A stretch of 55,028 nucleotides of DNA. It comes from Sphaerochaeta sp. Phil3 (GTDB lineage: Bacteria; Spirochaetota; Spirochaetia; Sphaerochaetales; Sphaerochaetaceae). The stretch spans positions 1 to 55,028 of the forward strand of contig MSGT01000007.1 of NCBI GenBank assembly GCA_001940825.1, written 5' to 3'. A program made the translations under genes and the position numbers. Positions 31,731 through 40,600 of the stretch are shown one piece after another. The notes under the pieces were generated by a model. That model was given only the letters and a program-made list of their open reading frames with translations. It was not told the origin of the DNA and did no database searches. Numbering within the stretch: the first letter of the stretch is position 1; each line of letters starts with the position of its first letter.

Positions 31731-32168
31731 CTACACTTCCGACTGTTCTCTATGGTTGTTGCAAATCAAACACGAGCAAGATTTCAGAAGGTTTTCATAG
31801 ACCAGTTGGTCCTGGAAGACGTTCTCCAAGCCATAGCCGGAGATTTTCCTGGGGGTGAGGGTGCGGTAGGCTTCGAACACTTCGGAGAGGAATCCGATGT
31901 CGTCGTACTCGGGATAGTTCCATTCGCTGGTGGGAAGATGGCTTTCCAGGCCGTTCTCTCTGCAGAACGTCTCGTAGAGATACCAGCTGGGGTAGACCCA
32001 CATCTCGTCGCACCACAAGGCCTCGTACAGTTCGCTTCCATGCACGGTCTCAAGGGCCTCCATCGGGGGCAGGCCGTTCATCGTCACGAGGTCGGATACA
32101 AGATCGAAGACCGCACCTGCAATCCAACGTGCATGGACAATCCTCTCACCAGCCTCTTTCGTAAGCAT
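31731..32168 (-). CDS. Hypothetical protein downstream of the PARG-like gene
   Basis: I do not recognise this 145-residue protein. It is soluble and acidic, rich in Trp and Tyr, with an N-terminal helical part (MLTKEAGERIVHARWIAGAV) and a Tyr-rich middle (EMWVYPSWYLYETFCRENGL). The C-terminus has a Cys/His group, SCSCLICNNHREQ, which could bind metal. It starts 15 bases after the stop of the PARG-like gene and so is probably in the same transcript. It may be a partner or target-linked protein of the ADP-ribose cluster; nothing in the sequence proves it. Confidence 0.6.
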   Translation of the reverse strand: MLTKEAGERIVHARWIAGAVFDLVSDLVTMNGLPPMEALETVHGSELYEALWCDEMWVYPSWYLYETFCRENGLESHLPTSEWNYPEYDDIGFLSEVFEAYRTLTPRKISGYGLENVFQDQLVYENLLKSCSCLICNNHREQSEV

Positions 32169-32183
32169 TTCAATTACCCTCTT

Positions 32184-33026
32184 CTATCTGAGAAGCCCCG
32201 TGTCCTTCGTCTGGGCTTTGTTCTGCTGAACCTTCAGCCTTCTGTCTGCGAACACCGCATCGAACGCCTCGAAGTTCGTCCTGTCCCATTCCGCGCAGTA
32301 GACTGCGAACTCCACGTTCCTGAACGAGAAGTCTTTGAGGGCGGCCTTGGCGCTGGATGCGACCATCGAAGGGTCGTTTCCGAATACTCCGCAGCCGAAT
32401 GCTCCGAGCACGACGTTGTCCGCCCCATTTGCCTTTGCTACGGAAAGGATGGTCTTGAATCTATCCTCAAAGACCTTCGGAAGGTTGGAGACATCCTCTC
32501 TTCTTCCCTCCATCGCACCTCTGTTGGGGGCGGAGCAGGAGATCACATCCACCTTCCACCACTGCCTTCTCTGCAGTACGTCCATGTATCTGTCGTCGTT
32601 TCTGAATACAACGATGTCCGGCGTGTATATCACCCTGTCCGAGTACACCGGATCGTTCTGGCGACGGTGGAAGCCGTAGAAGTCGTACCATACCCCCTTG
32701 TCGCAGAGACAAGGATAAAGCGTCGAAGCCCTGCAGAGGGACTCCTCCTGTGCGCTTGAACCTCCTTCGACCCCACCGCCGGGATTGCGTGCGGATGCGA
32801 AGTTGAGCACCGCGGTCTTTCCCGTCGTGTAGTATGATGCAGCTTCGAAGGACTTCCTCTTCGTGACCTTCACAACCGTCTCGAAGTCCTTCCCTTCGAC
32901 CACGGGAGGTGCTGCATACACCTTCTGGTGGGATATCGAGTTCCTCACCGCTTCCATCAGTTCAGGATCCGAGAGATACATCTCCCTTGTCCTTTCGAAT
33001 ATCACTACATTGTCCTGTCTTGCCAT
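32184..33026 (-). CDS. Microbial-type PARG (TIGR02452 macrodomain) ADP-ribose hydrolase
   Basis: A 280-residue protein matching the bacterial PARG/TIGR02452 family, macrodomain enzymes that remove ADP-ribose from proteins or cleave its polymers. The core is VLNFASARNPGGGVEGGSSA followed by QEESLCR, giving the GGG (residues 83-85) and QEE (93-95) signature with its catalytic Glu pair. Later come SDRVIYTPDIVVFRND, the macrodomain strand VISCSAPNRGAM and GAFGCGVFGNDP, as in the family. Upstream on the same strand are a 68-residue protein and a DUF3990 ADP-ribosyltransferase-like protein. Together they suggest writing and erasing of ADP-ribose in one cluster. AGGAG precedes the ATG. Whether it acts on protein, DNA or RNA modification is open. 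Confidence 0.88.
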   Translation of the reverse strand: MARQDNVVIFERTREMYLSDPELMEAVRNSISHQKVYAAPPVVEGKDFETVVKVTKRKSFEAASYYTTGKTAVLNFASARNPGGGVEGGSSAQEESLCRASTLYPCLCDKGVWYDFYGFHRRQNDPVYSDRVIYTPDIVVFRNDDRYMDVLQRRQWWKVDVISCSAPNRGAMEGRREDVSNLPKVFEDRFKTILSVAKANGADNVVLGAFGCGVFGNDPSMVASSAKAALKDFSFRNVEFAVYCAEWDRTNFEAFDAVFADRRLKVQQNKAQTKDTGLLR

Positions 33027-33057
33027 TTCTTTCTCCTGAATCGTTTCAAAGGACTTT

Positions 33058-33264
33058 CTATCTATGTCCTTTCCATTTCTCGATGAAATCGAAGGATGGG
33101 ATCGCTATCTCCAAATAGGATTCCATCTCCTTCGACGAAGCTCCGAATCGTCCCTCTCTATTCCACAGGTCCATCAGTTTGCGTCTATACCTTGCCCAGA
33201 ACACGTCCGCCCTTGTGTAGCCGAGCCTCCGCCTTGCATTCTCCAAGGCGGTTATAAAATCCAT
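33058..33264 (-). CDS. Small hypothetical protein between PARG-like and DUF3990 genes
   Basis: I do not recognise this 68-residue protein. It is basic, mostly helical, and rich in Arg and Trp (RRRLGYTRADVFWARYRRKL), with no signal or membrane segment. GGGAG lies nine bases before its ATG, next to a hairpin. It is placed between the DUF3990 and PARG-like genes and all three run the same way. Small proteins often accompany DUF3990 genes and may act as adaptors or antitoxins; that role here is inference from position. Confidence 0.55.
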   Translation of the reverse strand: MDFITALENARRRLGYTRADVFWARYRRKLMDLWNREGRFGASSKEMESYLEIAIPSFDFIEKWKGHR

Positions 33265-33273
33265 GCGGGAATA

Positions 33274-33293
33274 CTCCCGTCTTCAGGCGGGGG
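33274..33293. repeat. Hairpin resembling an IS200/IS605 right-end element
   Basis: CTCCCGTC-TTCA-GGCGGGGG forms an 8-bp stem (one G-T pair), flanked by GGGAATA and ATGAAAGC. Similar hairpins occur at the right ends of IS200/IS605 elements, as I recall. There is no transposase nearby, so it is at most a relic, or a plain mRNA hairpin before the 68-residue gene. Confidence 0.35.
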
Positions 33294-33305
33294 ATGAAAG
33301 CATGG

Positions 33306-33686
33306 CTATACGTTCTTCTGGTTTTCGATGTACTTCATTATCGCTCCATCCGCTACAGGGCCGACAACAATGTCAAAAGGAAGGCTTTTTCCTTCCATAC
33401 GTCCCATCAGAACAGCCTTGAGCCAAAACTCATCTGGTCTATCGAAGATGCGTATTCTAAGTCCGTTTATGTTGGTAAAAGAGTATTCGCTTACTGCAAA
33501 TGTCGGCCAATTGGCTTCCATGGCCTTCTTCCGTCCCCATTCCTTGGCCTGCCAATGGTTTCCTGTCACATAGAACGCTCTTCCCAAGTCGGAAAAAGGG
33601 TTTTCTTTTTCGACCTTGGGATACCCGACCGACTCAAGGGCTCCATGGTAGAAAGTGTTTTCCAACAAGGTCTGACGTATATCCAT
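33306..33686 (-). CDS. DUF3990 family, ADP-ribosyltransferase-like protein
   Basis: A 126-residue protein that fits DUF3990, a family with an ADP-ribosyltransferase-like fold. The pattern is an N-terminal FYHGALESVGYP (as in H-G of the NAD site), then FSDLGRAFYVTGNHWQAKEW (the family's DFGxGFYxTxxxxQAxxWA), and later a NGLRIRIF and DEFWLKAVLM pair of strands. The C-terminus has FDIVVGPVADGAIM. I put the start at the Met in MDIRQTL; a frame extending 12 codons upstream overlaps the -10 box. TATAAT is six bases from this ATG and there is no Shine-Dalgarno, so it is probably leaderless. Next to the PARG-like gene it may form a modification and reversal pair. Activity is not proven. Confidence 0.72.
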   Translation of the reverse strand: MDIRQTLLENTFYHGALESVGYPKVEKENPFSDLGRAFYVTGNHWQAKEWGRKKAMEANWPTFAVSEYSFTNINGLRIRIFDRPDEFWLKAVLMGRMEGKSLPFDIVVGPVADGAIMKYIENQKNV

Positions 33687-33692
33687 ATTCTC

Positions 33693-33722
33693 ATTATAGC
33701 ATGCTTGCATGATTTCGGCCAA
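33693..33722 (-). promoter_or_regulatory. Promoter of the DUF3990 gene
   Basis: TTGGCC (33717-33722) and a perfect TATAAT (33693-33698) are 18 bases apart. The -10 box ends six bases before the start. The -35 box and TGC before the -10 match the ASCH promoter, but the GCCTT motif in the spacer is missing. Confidence 0.6.
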
Positions 33723-33830
33723 AATCTACGCTCGGGCAGAAGCTTCATAGCCTTGCAGGACGGAGGAGTCCTCTTCGAATGTCTTTGGCTGCAGACCGCA
33801 GAGGAATACGTCCTGTTCAAGGCGGACTTT

Positions 33831-34307
33831 CTACTTGGCAACAAGGAACGTAGCAACATCCCCGTCTATGTCGCACACGAAACGATGGCCCTCTATCTTC
33901 TCATCGACAGAAACCTTGAGGCTGAGACCTTCGGAAACTCCTGTCGAAGGAACTTTTGGAACCAGACTCTCGATTTCGAACATCCTTGCGACCACCTTGC
34001 TTCTGATTTGGTCGTCCAGCCCGTCCAGCATCTTCTTTACGGATTCCGAAACCTCGATCCTAACACTGGAACCGCCTTCATACCCGAAAGCCTTCGCTAT
34101 GCTCTCAAGGGAATACGTTCTCTCCCTTCCGGCCTTCACCGCCTCGCGTGCAATGATCAGGTCGAAGGACTCCTCCAATTTCCCCAGATATTCATCAATC
34201 AGCATGTTGTAGATGAACGAAGAGCTCTTTCCCGTCCTTTCCGCCAAAACATCGATTCTAGTCTTGTTCTCCTGGCTTGTTCTGAATGTAACGATATTCG
34301 TAGGCAT
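33831..34307 (-). CDS. RHH DNA-binding protein with RelE-like C-terminal domain
   Basis: A 158-residue protein with two parts. Residues 1-45 (NIVTFRTSQENKTRIDVLAE, then RTGKSSSFIYNMLIDEYL) fit a ribbon-helix-helix DNA-binding antitoxin domain. Residues about 80-158 (VRIEVSESVKKMLDGLDDQI through the final strand VATFLVAK) resemble the RelE/ParE toxin fold pattern of an N-terminal strand, two helices and a sheet. If correct, antitoxin and toxin are on one chain. The start (34307) has AAGGAGACC 6 bases upstream; 54 further upstream codons are only an open frame. The upstream region has a strong promoter with nested palindromes, typical of self-repressed toxin-antitoxin operons. The RelE-like part is a pattern inference. 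Confidence 0.65.
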   Translation of the reverse strand: MPTNIVTFRTSQENKTRIDVLAERTGKSSSFIYNMLIDEYLGKLEESFDLIIAREAVKAGRERTYSLESIAKAFGYEGGSSVRIEVSESVKKMLDGLDDQIRSKVVARMFEIESLVPKVPSTGVSEGLSLKVSVDEKIEGHRFVCDIDGDVATFLVAK

Positions 34308-34320
34308 GTAGGTCTCCTTC

Positions 34321-34409
34321 CGTATGCGACTCAGTAGTGAATACAAAGCGCATACAACTGTATACAAATGTATGCAAAGAATATAGTATTGGGTCTGAGT
34401 CGATGTCAA
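34321..34409 (-). promoter_or_regulatory. Promoter and nested operators of the RHH gene
   Basis: TTGACA (34404-34409) and TATATT (34380-34385) are 18 bases apart on the minus strand. Downstream lie GCATACA (34350-34356) and TGTATGC (34369-34375) in inverted order, with GTATAC between. An outer inverted repeat CGACTCAG (34327-34334) / CTGAGTCG (34395-34402) encloses the -10 box. The array suits binding of an RHH dimer of dimers and self-repression. Confidence 0.75.
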
Positions 34410-34714
34410 GTCGAAGTGGTTCATTCGTTGATGCTCTTTGGGACAGAGGTCTGAATCATCACCAAACAATGGCCCAACAACGGAACAACACAGAAGAAAA
34501 TCTCAAATCAATGCTTTTTGGGCCATACAAGCACCATTTTCAAAGAAATTTCTTACACGCCTGGATCTTCTCCGGACCTTCTCCGAAACGTCTCTGCGGA
34601 AGGATGTTTTTCCAATGCCATCAGAGAAAGGAATTGCATTCCCTGTTATGGTAGGGTTTTCGTGTTTTTGCTGAAGTCTTCATCGTATTTGAGTTGAGGG
34701 ATTCCAAGAAAATC
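34410..34714. other. Intergenic region without a recognised gene
   Basis: Between the RHH promoter and the restriction enzyme gene I see no convincing gene. An inverted repeat ATGGCCCAA (34469-34477) / TTGGGCCAT (34518-34526) lies in it, 40 bases apart; it could form a long-loop hairpin downstream of the restriction enzyme gene. Confidence 0.4.
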
Positions 34715-35656
34715 CTACGTCTCCTCCAAGAGCATCTCCAAAGACTCAATCGTGGACTGAATGCGTTTCCTCCATACAGAAGGAAAACCTTTCCTTCTCC
34801 TCTCCATGGAGACCAAGGCTTTCGCAATGTCCTCTTTGGAAGACCGTTCAGTGAACAGTTTCAAGAAGTCTATCCACCATCTCGCCTCTATTCCCAAAAG
34901 CTCCATGTTCAGCATGTCGTCGACCCATTCGTCCATAAGGCCATCGATTCTGGCAATCCTACCGAAATTTCCGCCCCTATCATCCGAAACGCTGTCCGAA
35001 TAGGATTCTCCTGGCAAGGGATAAGGATGGCAGTTTTCGGGATGTCTGACGGTTCTCTTTCCGTTGCTCCCGCAGTTGATCCAATATGCCGTCCTCAGAT
35101 CGGCTATATATTTCGCCTGCTTCAGAAAAGGAGGCATCAGATACGGCGATCCCGAAACGACATTCGTCAAAGCCCATGGAAAGACAGCCATTATATCCCA
35201 TTCGCTGGTGGCGCCGGAACTGGCTCTGAACCGGAACGAAGGCTCCTTCTCCTTCGACATCAGAAACCACCCTTTGAGTTCTATGCCTATCAAAGGCTCT
35301 GCGCCGTCGCCCTTCTCCAACCTGACGTCAGGATAGCTTTCAGCGTGTCTTCTGAACACACAGTCCTTATAAAGGCCTTCCTTATCCCAAACGCTTCTCA
35401 TGGAGTTCAGAGCTTCTGTCGTTTGGTTCTCTATCGCACCTCCCAAAAGGGAGTTCATTGAAAAGAGATCGGTCGAATCAAGGCCTTCGATGTAGATTTT
35501 GGAAGAGAACGACGAGGGTACTGCCCTCAACGCATCCATTACCCCTCTTCGCAAAGCAAAACGATGGTCTTTTTCGTCGAGCTCATATTCCTTGACTGCA
35601 CCGAGAGCTTCCTTCCTTGGAGTGCAGACGTTTTCAGGTCTTCCGTCATTCACCAT
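34715..35656 (-). CDS. Probable type II restriction endonuclease
   Basis: A 313-residue protein encoded directly after a DNA methyltransferase. Its start overlaps the methyltransferase stop by 11 bases, so the two are coupled. A candidate PD-(D/E)XK active site is SYPDVRLEKG followed, 13 residues on, by IGIELKGWF, giving P-D ... E-x-K. The C-terminal part is helical and basic (MERRRKGFPSVWRKRIQSTI). The frame is open upstream to 35827, but the Met in MVNDGRPENV fits the operon overlap. I cannot tell the recognition site or the exact subfamily. The function rests on the motif and on the methyltransferase partner. Confidence 0.75.
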   Translation of the reverse strand: MVNDGRPENVCTPRKEALGAVKEYELDEKDHRFALRRGVMDALRAVPSSFSSKIYIEGLDSTDLFSMNSLLGGAIENQTTEALNSMRSVWDKEGLYKDCVFRRHAESYPDVRLEKGDGAEPLIGIELKGWFLMSKEKEPSFRFRASSGATSEWDIMAVFPWALTNVVSGSPYLMPPFLKQAKYIADLRTAYWINCGSNGKRTVRHPENCHPYPLPGESYSDSVSDDRGGNFGRIARIDGLMDEWVDDMLNMELLGIEARWWIDFLKLFTERSSKEDIAKALVSMERRRKGFPSVWRKRIQSTIESLEMLLEET

Positions 35657-36677
35657 TCCTATCGTCCCCCTTCGCAGCATCCCGGAGTCTATCCTCTGCG
35701 ATCGATGCGAAAAGATCATCGACCTCCGCTGTATACGGAATCCTTCCGAGAAGAATCGAAGAGACAGAGGCGGAGGCCAGACCTCCGAAAGGCTCCCAAA
35801 CGACATCACCTTCATTGGAAGCGGCATTGACTTGTATGGACATCAGATCCAAAGGCTTCTGGTTCAGATGGGCGCATGAGAACCTTGTCGGTCTATGCAT
35901 ACGAGGAGCGCTTCGTTCCATAGTGCCCTTGAATCTTTCGGAATCGGCGAGAGGAGGTCTCGACCATACGTTGGTGATTCCATTTCTATGGTTCCAGACA
36001 GCCCTGAGGCCGTCCCATTCGGCCGCTGTGACAGGAGACCTTCCGTCCAACGAAAAATAAGGTCGATCCGAAGCAGGTCCGTTCGTTCTGCAGTATTCCG
36101 CCATCGCCTGTACGCACTCCCCTGGGGGCCAGTACCATAACCAATCCTTTGTAAGGTACTTCCTTGTCGCTGCGCTTTTTACACCACAGGCTTCGTTCGC
36201 TTTGCAAAGAGGGATTCCACTCCTCTCCCATTCATAACGAAGCCATTCCTTCGCTCCCAAAGCCCTTCCGTCTTCAGTGTTCAACAAAAGTCTACGCCGA
36301 TACAAAGCGGAGACCTCCGTTACGACCGGAAGCTGTCTGATTGTCTTGCCATTGACGTTTCCAGCAACATGCGCCAACCCTTTGTCCCATATCGCCAACT
36401 GAACGAAATCCCATCCATGGGAAACGAGCAGAGGATGCATTGTAGCCCATCCTTCCTCCGTATTCCAAAACCAAAGCGATGTCGAGGGCTTGGCTTTTTT
36501 CGACCACTCCAACAGATGGGGCAGATACCACTCCCCAAGGGACGAAACATCCACCGTATCGCCTCTGAAACCTCGAACTCCATAGGCCCCGTCGGATATT
36601 ATTAAATCGGGAGAAGGCCAATTCTGATATGCTTCGAGTACGTTTCCATGGAATATTTCGTATTTTTTTTCGTCCAT
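35646..36677 (-). CDS. DNA methyltransferase of a type II R-M system
   Basis: A 343-residue site-specific DNA methyltransferase, beta-class order. The catalytic motif IV is IISDGAYGV, where the usual D/N/S-PPY is replaced by SDGAYG. Then come WYLPHLLEWSKKAKP and LWFWNTEEGWATMHP. Near the C-terminus, HLNQKPLDLMSIQ and VWEPFGGLASAS form motif I, which binds S-adenosylmethionine. It should methylate adenine N6 or cytosine N4 to protect host DNA. I chose the Met in MDEKKYEIF (36677); a much longer frame upstream is not coherent. TACAAT lies eight bases before the ATG with no Shine-Dalgarno. The restriction gene follows with overlap. Confidence 0.88.
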   Translation of the reverse strand: MDEKKYEIFHGNVLEAYQNWPSPDLIISDGAYGVRGFRGDTVDVSSLGEWYLPHLLEWSKKAKPSTSLWFWNTEEGWATMHPLLVSHGWDFVQLAIWDKGLAHVAGNVNGKTIRQLPVVTEVSALYRRRLLLNTEDGRALGAKEWLRYEWERSGIPLCKANEACGVKSAATRKYLTKDWLWYWPPGECVQAMAEYCRTNGPASDRPYFSLDGRSPVTAAEWDGLRAVWNHRNGITNVWSRPPLADSERFKGTMERSAPRMHRPTRFSCAHLNQKPLDLMSIQVNAASNEGDVVWEPFGGLASASVSSILLGRIPYTAEVDDLFASIAEDRLRDAAKGDDRNGE

Positions 36678-36914
36678 TTGTGGTGATTGTACCATGAAAA
36701 AATGCATTTCGGCTACATTGGTTTCGAAATTTCGATTCAGTCGATTCTTTTCCAAAGAGAGGGCAAACCTGTATGGAGATTTTTCCTTTCCACCAGAGAA
36801 TCGACGTTTAGGGGTCTTGCAAATCCCCACCCGTTGGGTTAACATCCACCTGTCGGATTGGGGCGGGCCGCATGCGCGGCATGGTCTCCAAACGAAAGAA
36901 TACGCGAAAGGAGA

Positions 36915-36938
36915 AGCCTTTTCTAAAAAGGCTAACAT
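36915..36938 (+). promoter_or_regulatory. Palindrome and -10 box before the small lipoprotein gene
   Basis: AGCCTTTT-CTA-AAAAGGCT (36915-36933) is a perfect 8+3+8 palindrome. It runs into TAACAT (36933-36938), a -10-like box six bases before the ATG. An operator overlapping the promoter, or a leader hairpin, are both possible. Confidence 0.4.
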
Positions 36939-36944
36939 GCTACC

Positions 36945-37571
36945 ATGAAAAGAATTGCGATATTGCTGCTCGCAGTGCTTGCGCTCTGCGTCCTGGCTTC
37001 CTGCAACCATACACCTAATACACCGGAGCTTCCTCCTCAGGACTCCAAGACGGAGGTCTACAACTATACCAATGGAATAGGACGACTCGGAACCCTCATA
37101 TCCCAGAATAAGGAAGGACAGAGCAAGATGGTTCTTGATATGCAAAACGATAGAACAACCGTCGAACTCAAGGAATGGGTCTGGGACGCCGAGCAGAACA
37201 AGCTTTCCGACAAACCCTTCGTCTACAAGGGGAGGCTCACCGAGAAATTCTACGACAGGTTTGTGGAAGAGACGTCCATAAGGATAGAGAAGACAAGGAC
37301 CCAGTGCTTTGAACTCGACTTCAGATCCATCGAGGCTCCTGAAGGCACATCCGACGACATCGTGGCCGCCTATAGGAAGAACCTTGAGGAGTATTCCGGA
37401 ATGTTCGATGTTGAGTACGTCTCCGGATACAGGATTGACAACAGAGGATGGGCGAAGAACGGAGGATATGAAAGATATTGGGGGTCTGGAACGGTGGTGG
37501 ACTTCACCATGACGCTCAGCGAGGACGCTCCCAAGAACTCCATGCTCATCGGGACTTGGATCCTGAAGTAG
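36945..37571 (+). CDS. Small exported lipoprotein
   Basis: A 208-residue lipoprotein with signal peptide MKRIAILLLAVLALCVLASC, lipidated at the Cys near residue 20, followed by a Pro/Thr-rich stretch (NHTPNTPELPPQ). The mature part is mostly beta, with many Asp, Glu and Lys (VYNYTNGIGRLGTLISQNKE), and ends in SMLIGTWILK. I recognise no domain. It is on the opposite strand to the neighbours and is followed by a strong terminator. A -10-like box is six bases from the ATG. A surface or periplasmic role is likely; nothing more specific is supported. Confidence 0.75.
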   Translation: MKRIAILLLAVLALCVLASCNHTPNTPELPPQDSKTEVYNYTNGIGRLGTLISQNKEGQSKMVLDMQNDRTTVELKEWVWDAEQNKLSDKPFVYKGRLTEKFYDRFVEETSIRIEKTRTQCFELDFRSIEAPEGTSDDIVAAYRKNLEEYSGMFDVEYVSGYRIDNRGWAKNGGYERYWGSGTVVDFTMTLSEDAPKNSMLIGTWILK

Positions 37572-37590
37572 ACCAAACAACCGAAATGCA

Positions 37591-37619
37591 GAGGGTCGGC
37601 GATCGCCGGCCCTCTTTTT
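37591..37619 (+). terminator. Rho-independent terminator
   Basis: GAGGGTCGGC-GATC-GCCGGCCCTC is a 10-bp stem (one G-T pair) followed by five T residues, 20 bases after the stop of the small lipoprotein gene. It also sits just beyond the stop of the giant minus-strand gene, and the stem could act on both strands. Confidence 0.9.
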
Positions 37620-37621
37620 CG

Positions 37622-40600
37622 TCATTCCCCGAACGGCCAGACGTATATCTTTGCGCCTCTTGCGTTCTCTTTGTTGTCGTGCCAGTGGTTGCCGTGCGCG
37701 TTCACATCCCTGTAGAGCACAAGCGTCGCGCTTCTGTCAGAGCCGCTTCTGAAGAGGTAGTCCATGGCAAGGTCGAACTGGGACGTATTGTGGGAGCCCA
37801 GCTTGGCTCCATACGAGAACGAAGGTTCGTATCCAAGCTTGGGTATGGTCGCTATCCTGTTCCCATCCGCATCGAGGTAGCAGTTCAGGTCGTACTCTCC
37901 GTTGAACCATGCGTATTCGTCGGTCACGAAGCTTCCTATGTCAAGCATCGCGACCCTCTCATCCGCCGCGGGGACGGTGAAGTGGACCTTCATCGATATC
38001 GCCCATGCATCGTAGCTGGTGGAGGCTGCGAACCCCGCCTTGTAGCATATCTTGTTGCTCGAAAGGTTCACCTTTGGGTACAGTCCGCTCCATTCCTGGG
38101 CGAAGTCCTTGGAAAGGCCCGAGTACCTGTTCATCCCTCCGTCGTACATGAGAGTTATACTGTGTCCGTCGATCACAAGCGAGTTCGTGTATGTGAAAAG
38201 ATGCGTCGTCCTTGTAGCCGTGTAGCATTCGTAGGAGACCTTTCCGGTTCCATTGCACTTGGCGCAGTCGTGGAACGTGAGCACTACGGTCCCTTCGTGG
38301 TCGACTACCGTGGTCCCTTCGCACACAGGACAAGTCTTGGGTGTTTCGAGGACCTGCTTCGAGCCTTTGCAGTCAGGGCAGGGCTTCTCGTACTCCATCT
38401 GCTTCGCGCCGTTGCATTCGCGGCATGGAGCCTGGACGTACCTCTTGCCCGAACACGTCTCGCAGGGGGTCTTCCCATCTGCTTGGAATCCGGTGGCGTT
38501 GCAATCGGAGCAGTTGTTCATGTTGATGCCGTAGCCGTTGCACGTTCTGCATATGCTAAGCGCCATAACCTTTCCGGTGGCCTTGCACTTGGTGCAGTCC
38601 ACAAGCCCCTGGACCTTTCCGGTTCCGTCGCAGTGGGTGCAGCTCTCTGTGTCCACGTAGTCGAACCCGTCGCCGTTGCAAGTGGGGCATGTGCGTTGTT
38701 TTGTCACAGGTCCCTGGATGTCGGAGTACGTGTAGTACTTCGCACCGAACGATGGGTTGCGTGGCTCGGCTTCGTCCTGAGGTCTGCCTTCGACCTCGAC
38801 GGCCTCGTCGCTGGTCTCCCAATGGTAGGAGTTGTTTCCGGTTCCGAGTTTGTTCTTGGAAAGGTCGATCCTTGCGTTCGATGCGTTCCTGATCCCTATG
38901 TCCGCAACCGAAATTCCACAGTCCGATGCCTTGAGGTCCATGAGGGATACGTTCCGTCCGTCCGAGCCCTTGTTCACGTAGAGCGATGTGACGTTATAGT
39001 TTTCCGAGAAGTCGATACTTACCACACCTGCATTCCAGATCTCTACAGCTCCTGCAAGTCCTGCTTTCGTCATCGAGAACGACTTCACCTTCCAGGTGTT
39101 CCACTTCGTCCTTGCGTAGTTTCCAACCGAAGGGCTTTCCGAGAGGTCCAAAGACGAGACGTACACGCCTCCTGTGTTGAAGGTCGAAAGGTCCTTGCAC
39201 TGGGAGAAGTCGAGCGATGCCAGCCTCGTGTCGCCCAACGTGCCGCCGCAGTCCCCCGTGATGAGAAAGGACCTGATCGAGCCGCCTTTGAACGATATGT
39301 CGGTCGCCGTTGGATCGGAGAACGACCCCCCTGCGATCTCAAGCTCTCCGCCGAAGGTGTTGCCCGAGATCCTTGTGCCTATCGTGCAGCCTCTGAGCTG
39401 GACCTTTCCATCCCCATCCAAGCCAAGGGATGTCACGTTCCCCTTGAACGAATAGAGGCTTCCAGCCTTGCCCTTGACCCTGAGCTCTCCGTCCACGGTC
39501 TCGATCCTGCCGTCGAAGCCCACATCGTCCAAGGAGACGTCGCCGAGCGAGCCTGTAATGTCTCCGCTTCGGAATGAGAAGGCCCTTAGGGTCACATCGA
39601 CCTTTTTCGCGGTAGGAAGCTTCATTCCAGAAAGCCCGGAGTCCTCGCCTCTGCCCTTCACGTCAAGGCTTTCCAGATGCGTCATCGAAAGGTCCCCGTC
39701 CTTGAAGAGCTTTCCAAGGGCGCTTCCATCCTTGGCGTCGGGATCGGACAGCTTTGTCATGTCGACCGAGAGCCCAGTGACCCATGGAAGGTATGCAAGG
39801 TCCGCAAGGTCTATGGTCTCATAGCCCTTTCTCGTCCAGTCCCTGCCTTCAAGATACTTGGGCACATCCGCTATGTCCTTCGTCTCGAACATGTCCGTGG
39901 GCATGAGCGCACCGTCCACGCTTGGGATCGAGGTCAAGCCTATGCCTATGGTGATTCCACCTTTGCCCTTGAGGATCTCCCTGACCCTGTTCAGCCCCGT
40001 CGTGAGCCTCTGGCCCACATACACGCCGTTGGTGTCCAGAAACGTGGCGTACATGCGCCCCGTGTAGAGCGAATGTCCGTTCAGCGCCGCTCCGTTGGAG
40101 TCCGTGACCGCATGGTTCATGGAGAGCGCGTACCATCTGTCCTTCTGGGCGCGTGATATGCGCTCGGGGATGAGGCTTGAGACGTTGAGCGTCCTGACAT
40201 CAGGATATCCGCTGGCGGAGAGCGACGCCTGCACGAGGTTCATCAGCTCAGGGTCGATTCCGTACACGACGTACACGGGGACCCCTCCTGTGAGCTTGAC
40301 CTTCTGCACCGTCGTCGTGGTCTTTCCGTCCACGGATTTGGTCACGAGCACCACCTTTCCGTCCTTGTCCGTAAGCGGATATTCTATCGTGTACTGGAGG
40401 TACGCCTTGCCGTCGCCGCCACAGGGCCTTATCGTGGCCACGTTGTCGCCCTGGCCCACATCGCCGGTCCTGAGTATGGTGTCCCCGTTGGAGAACTCCA
40501 CTATCGAGGACCTGTCGCCGCTTCCCTTGGCCTCAAGGAGCTCCCATGTGACGGATATCCTGTCTATGACCTCTCCGGACTCGGTGTTCACGTAGTTTCC

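Noticed and set aside
37478-39577. Long plus-strand frame (699 codons) opposite the end of the giant lipoprotein gene
   Set aside because: It is antisense to coding sequence with a clear signal peptide and repeats on the other strand. Its sequence is rich in Val, Arg and His and lacks domains; it is a by-product of codon use.
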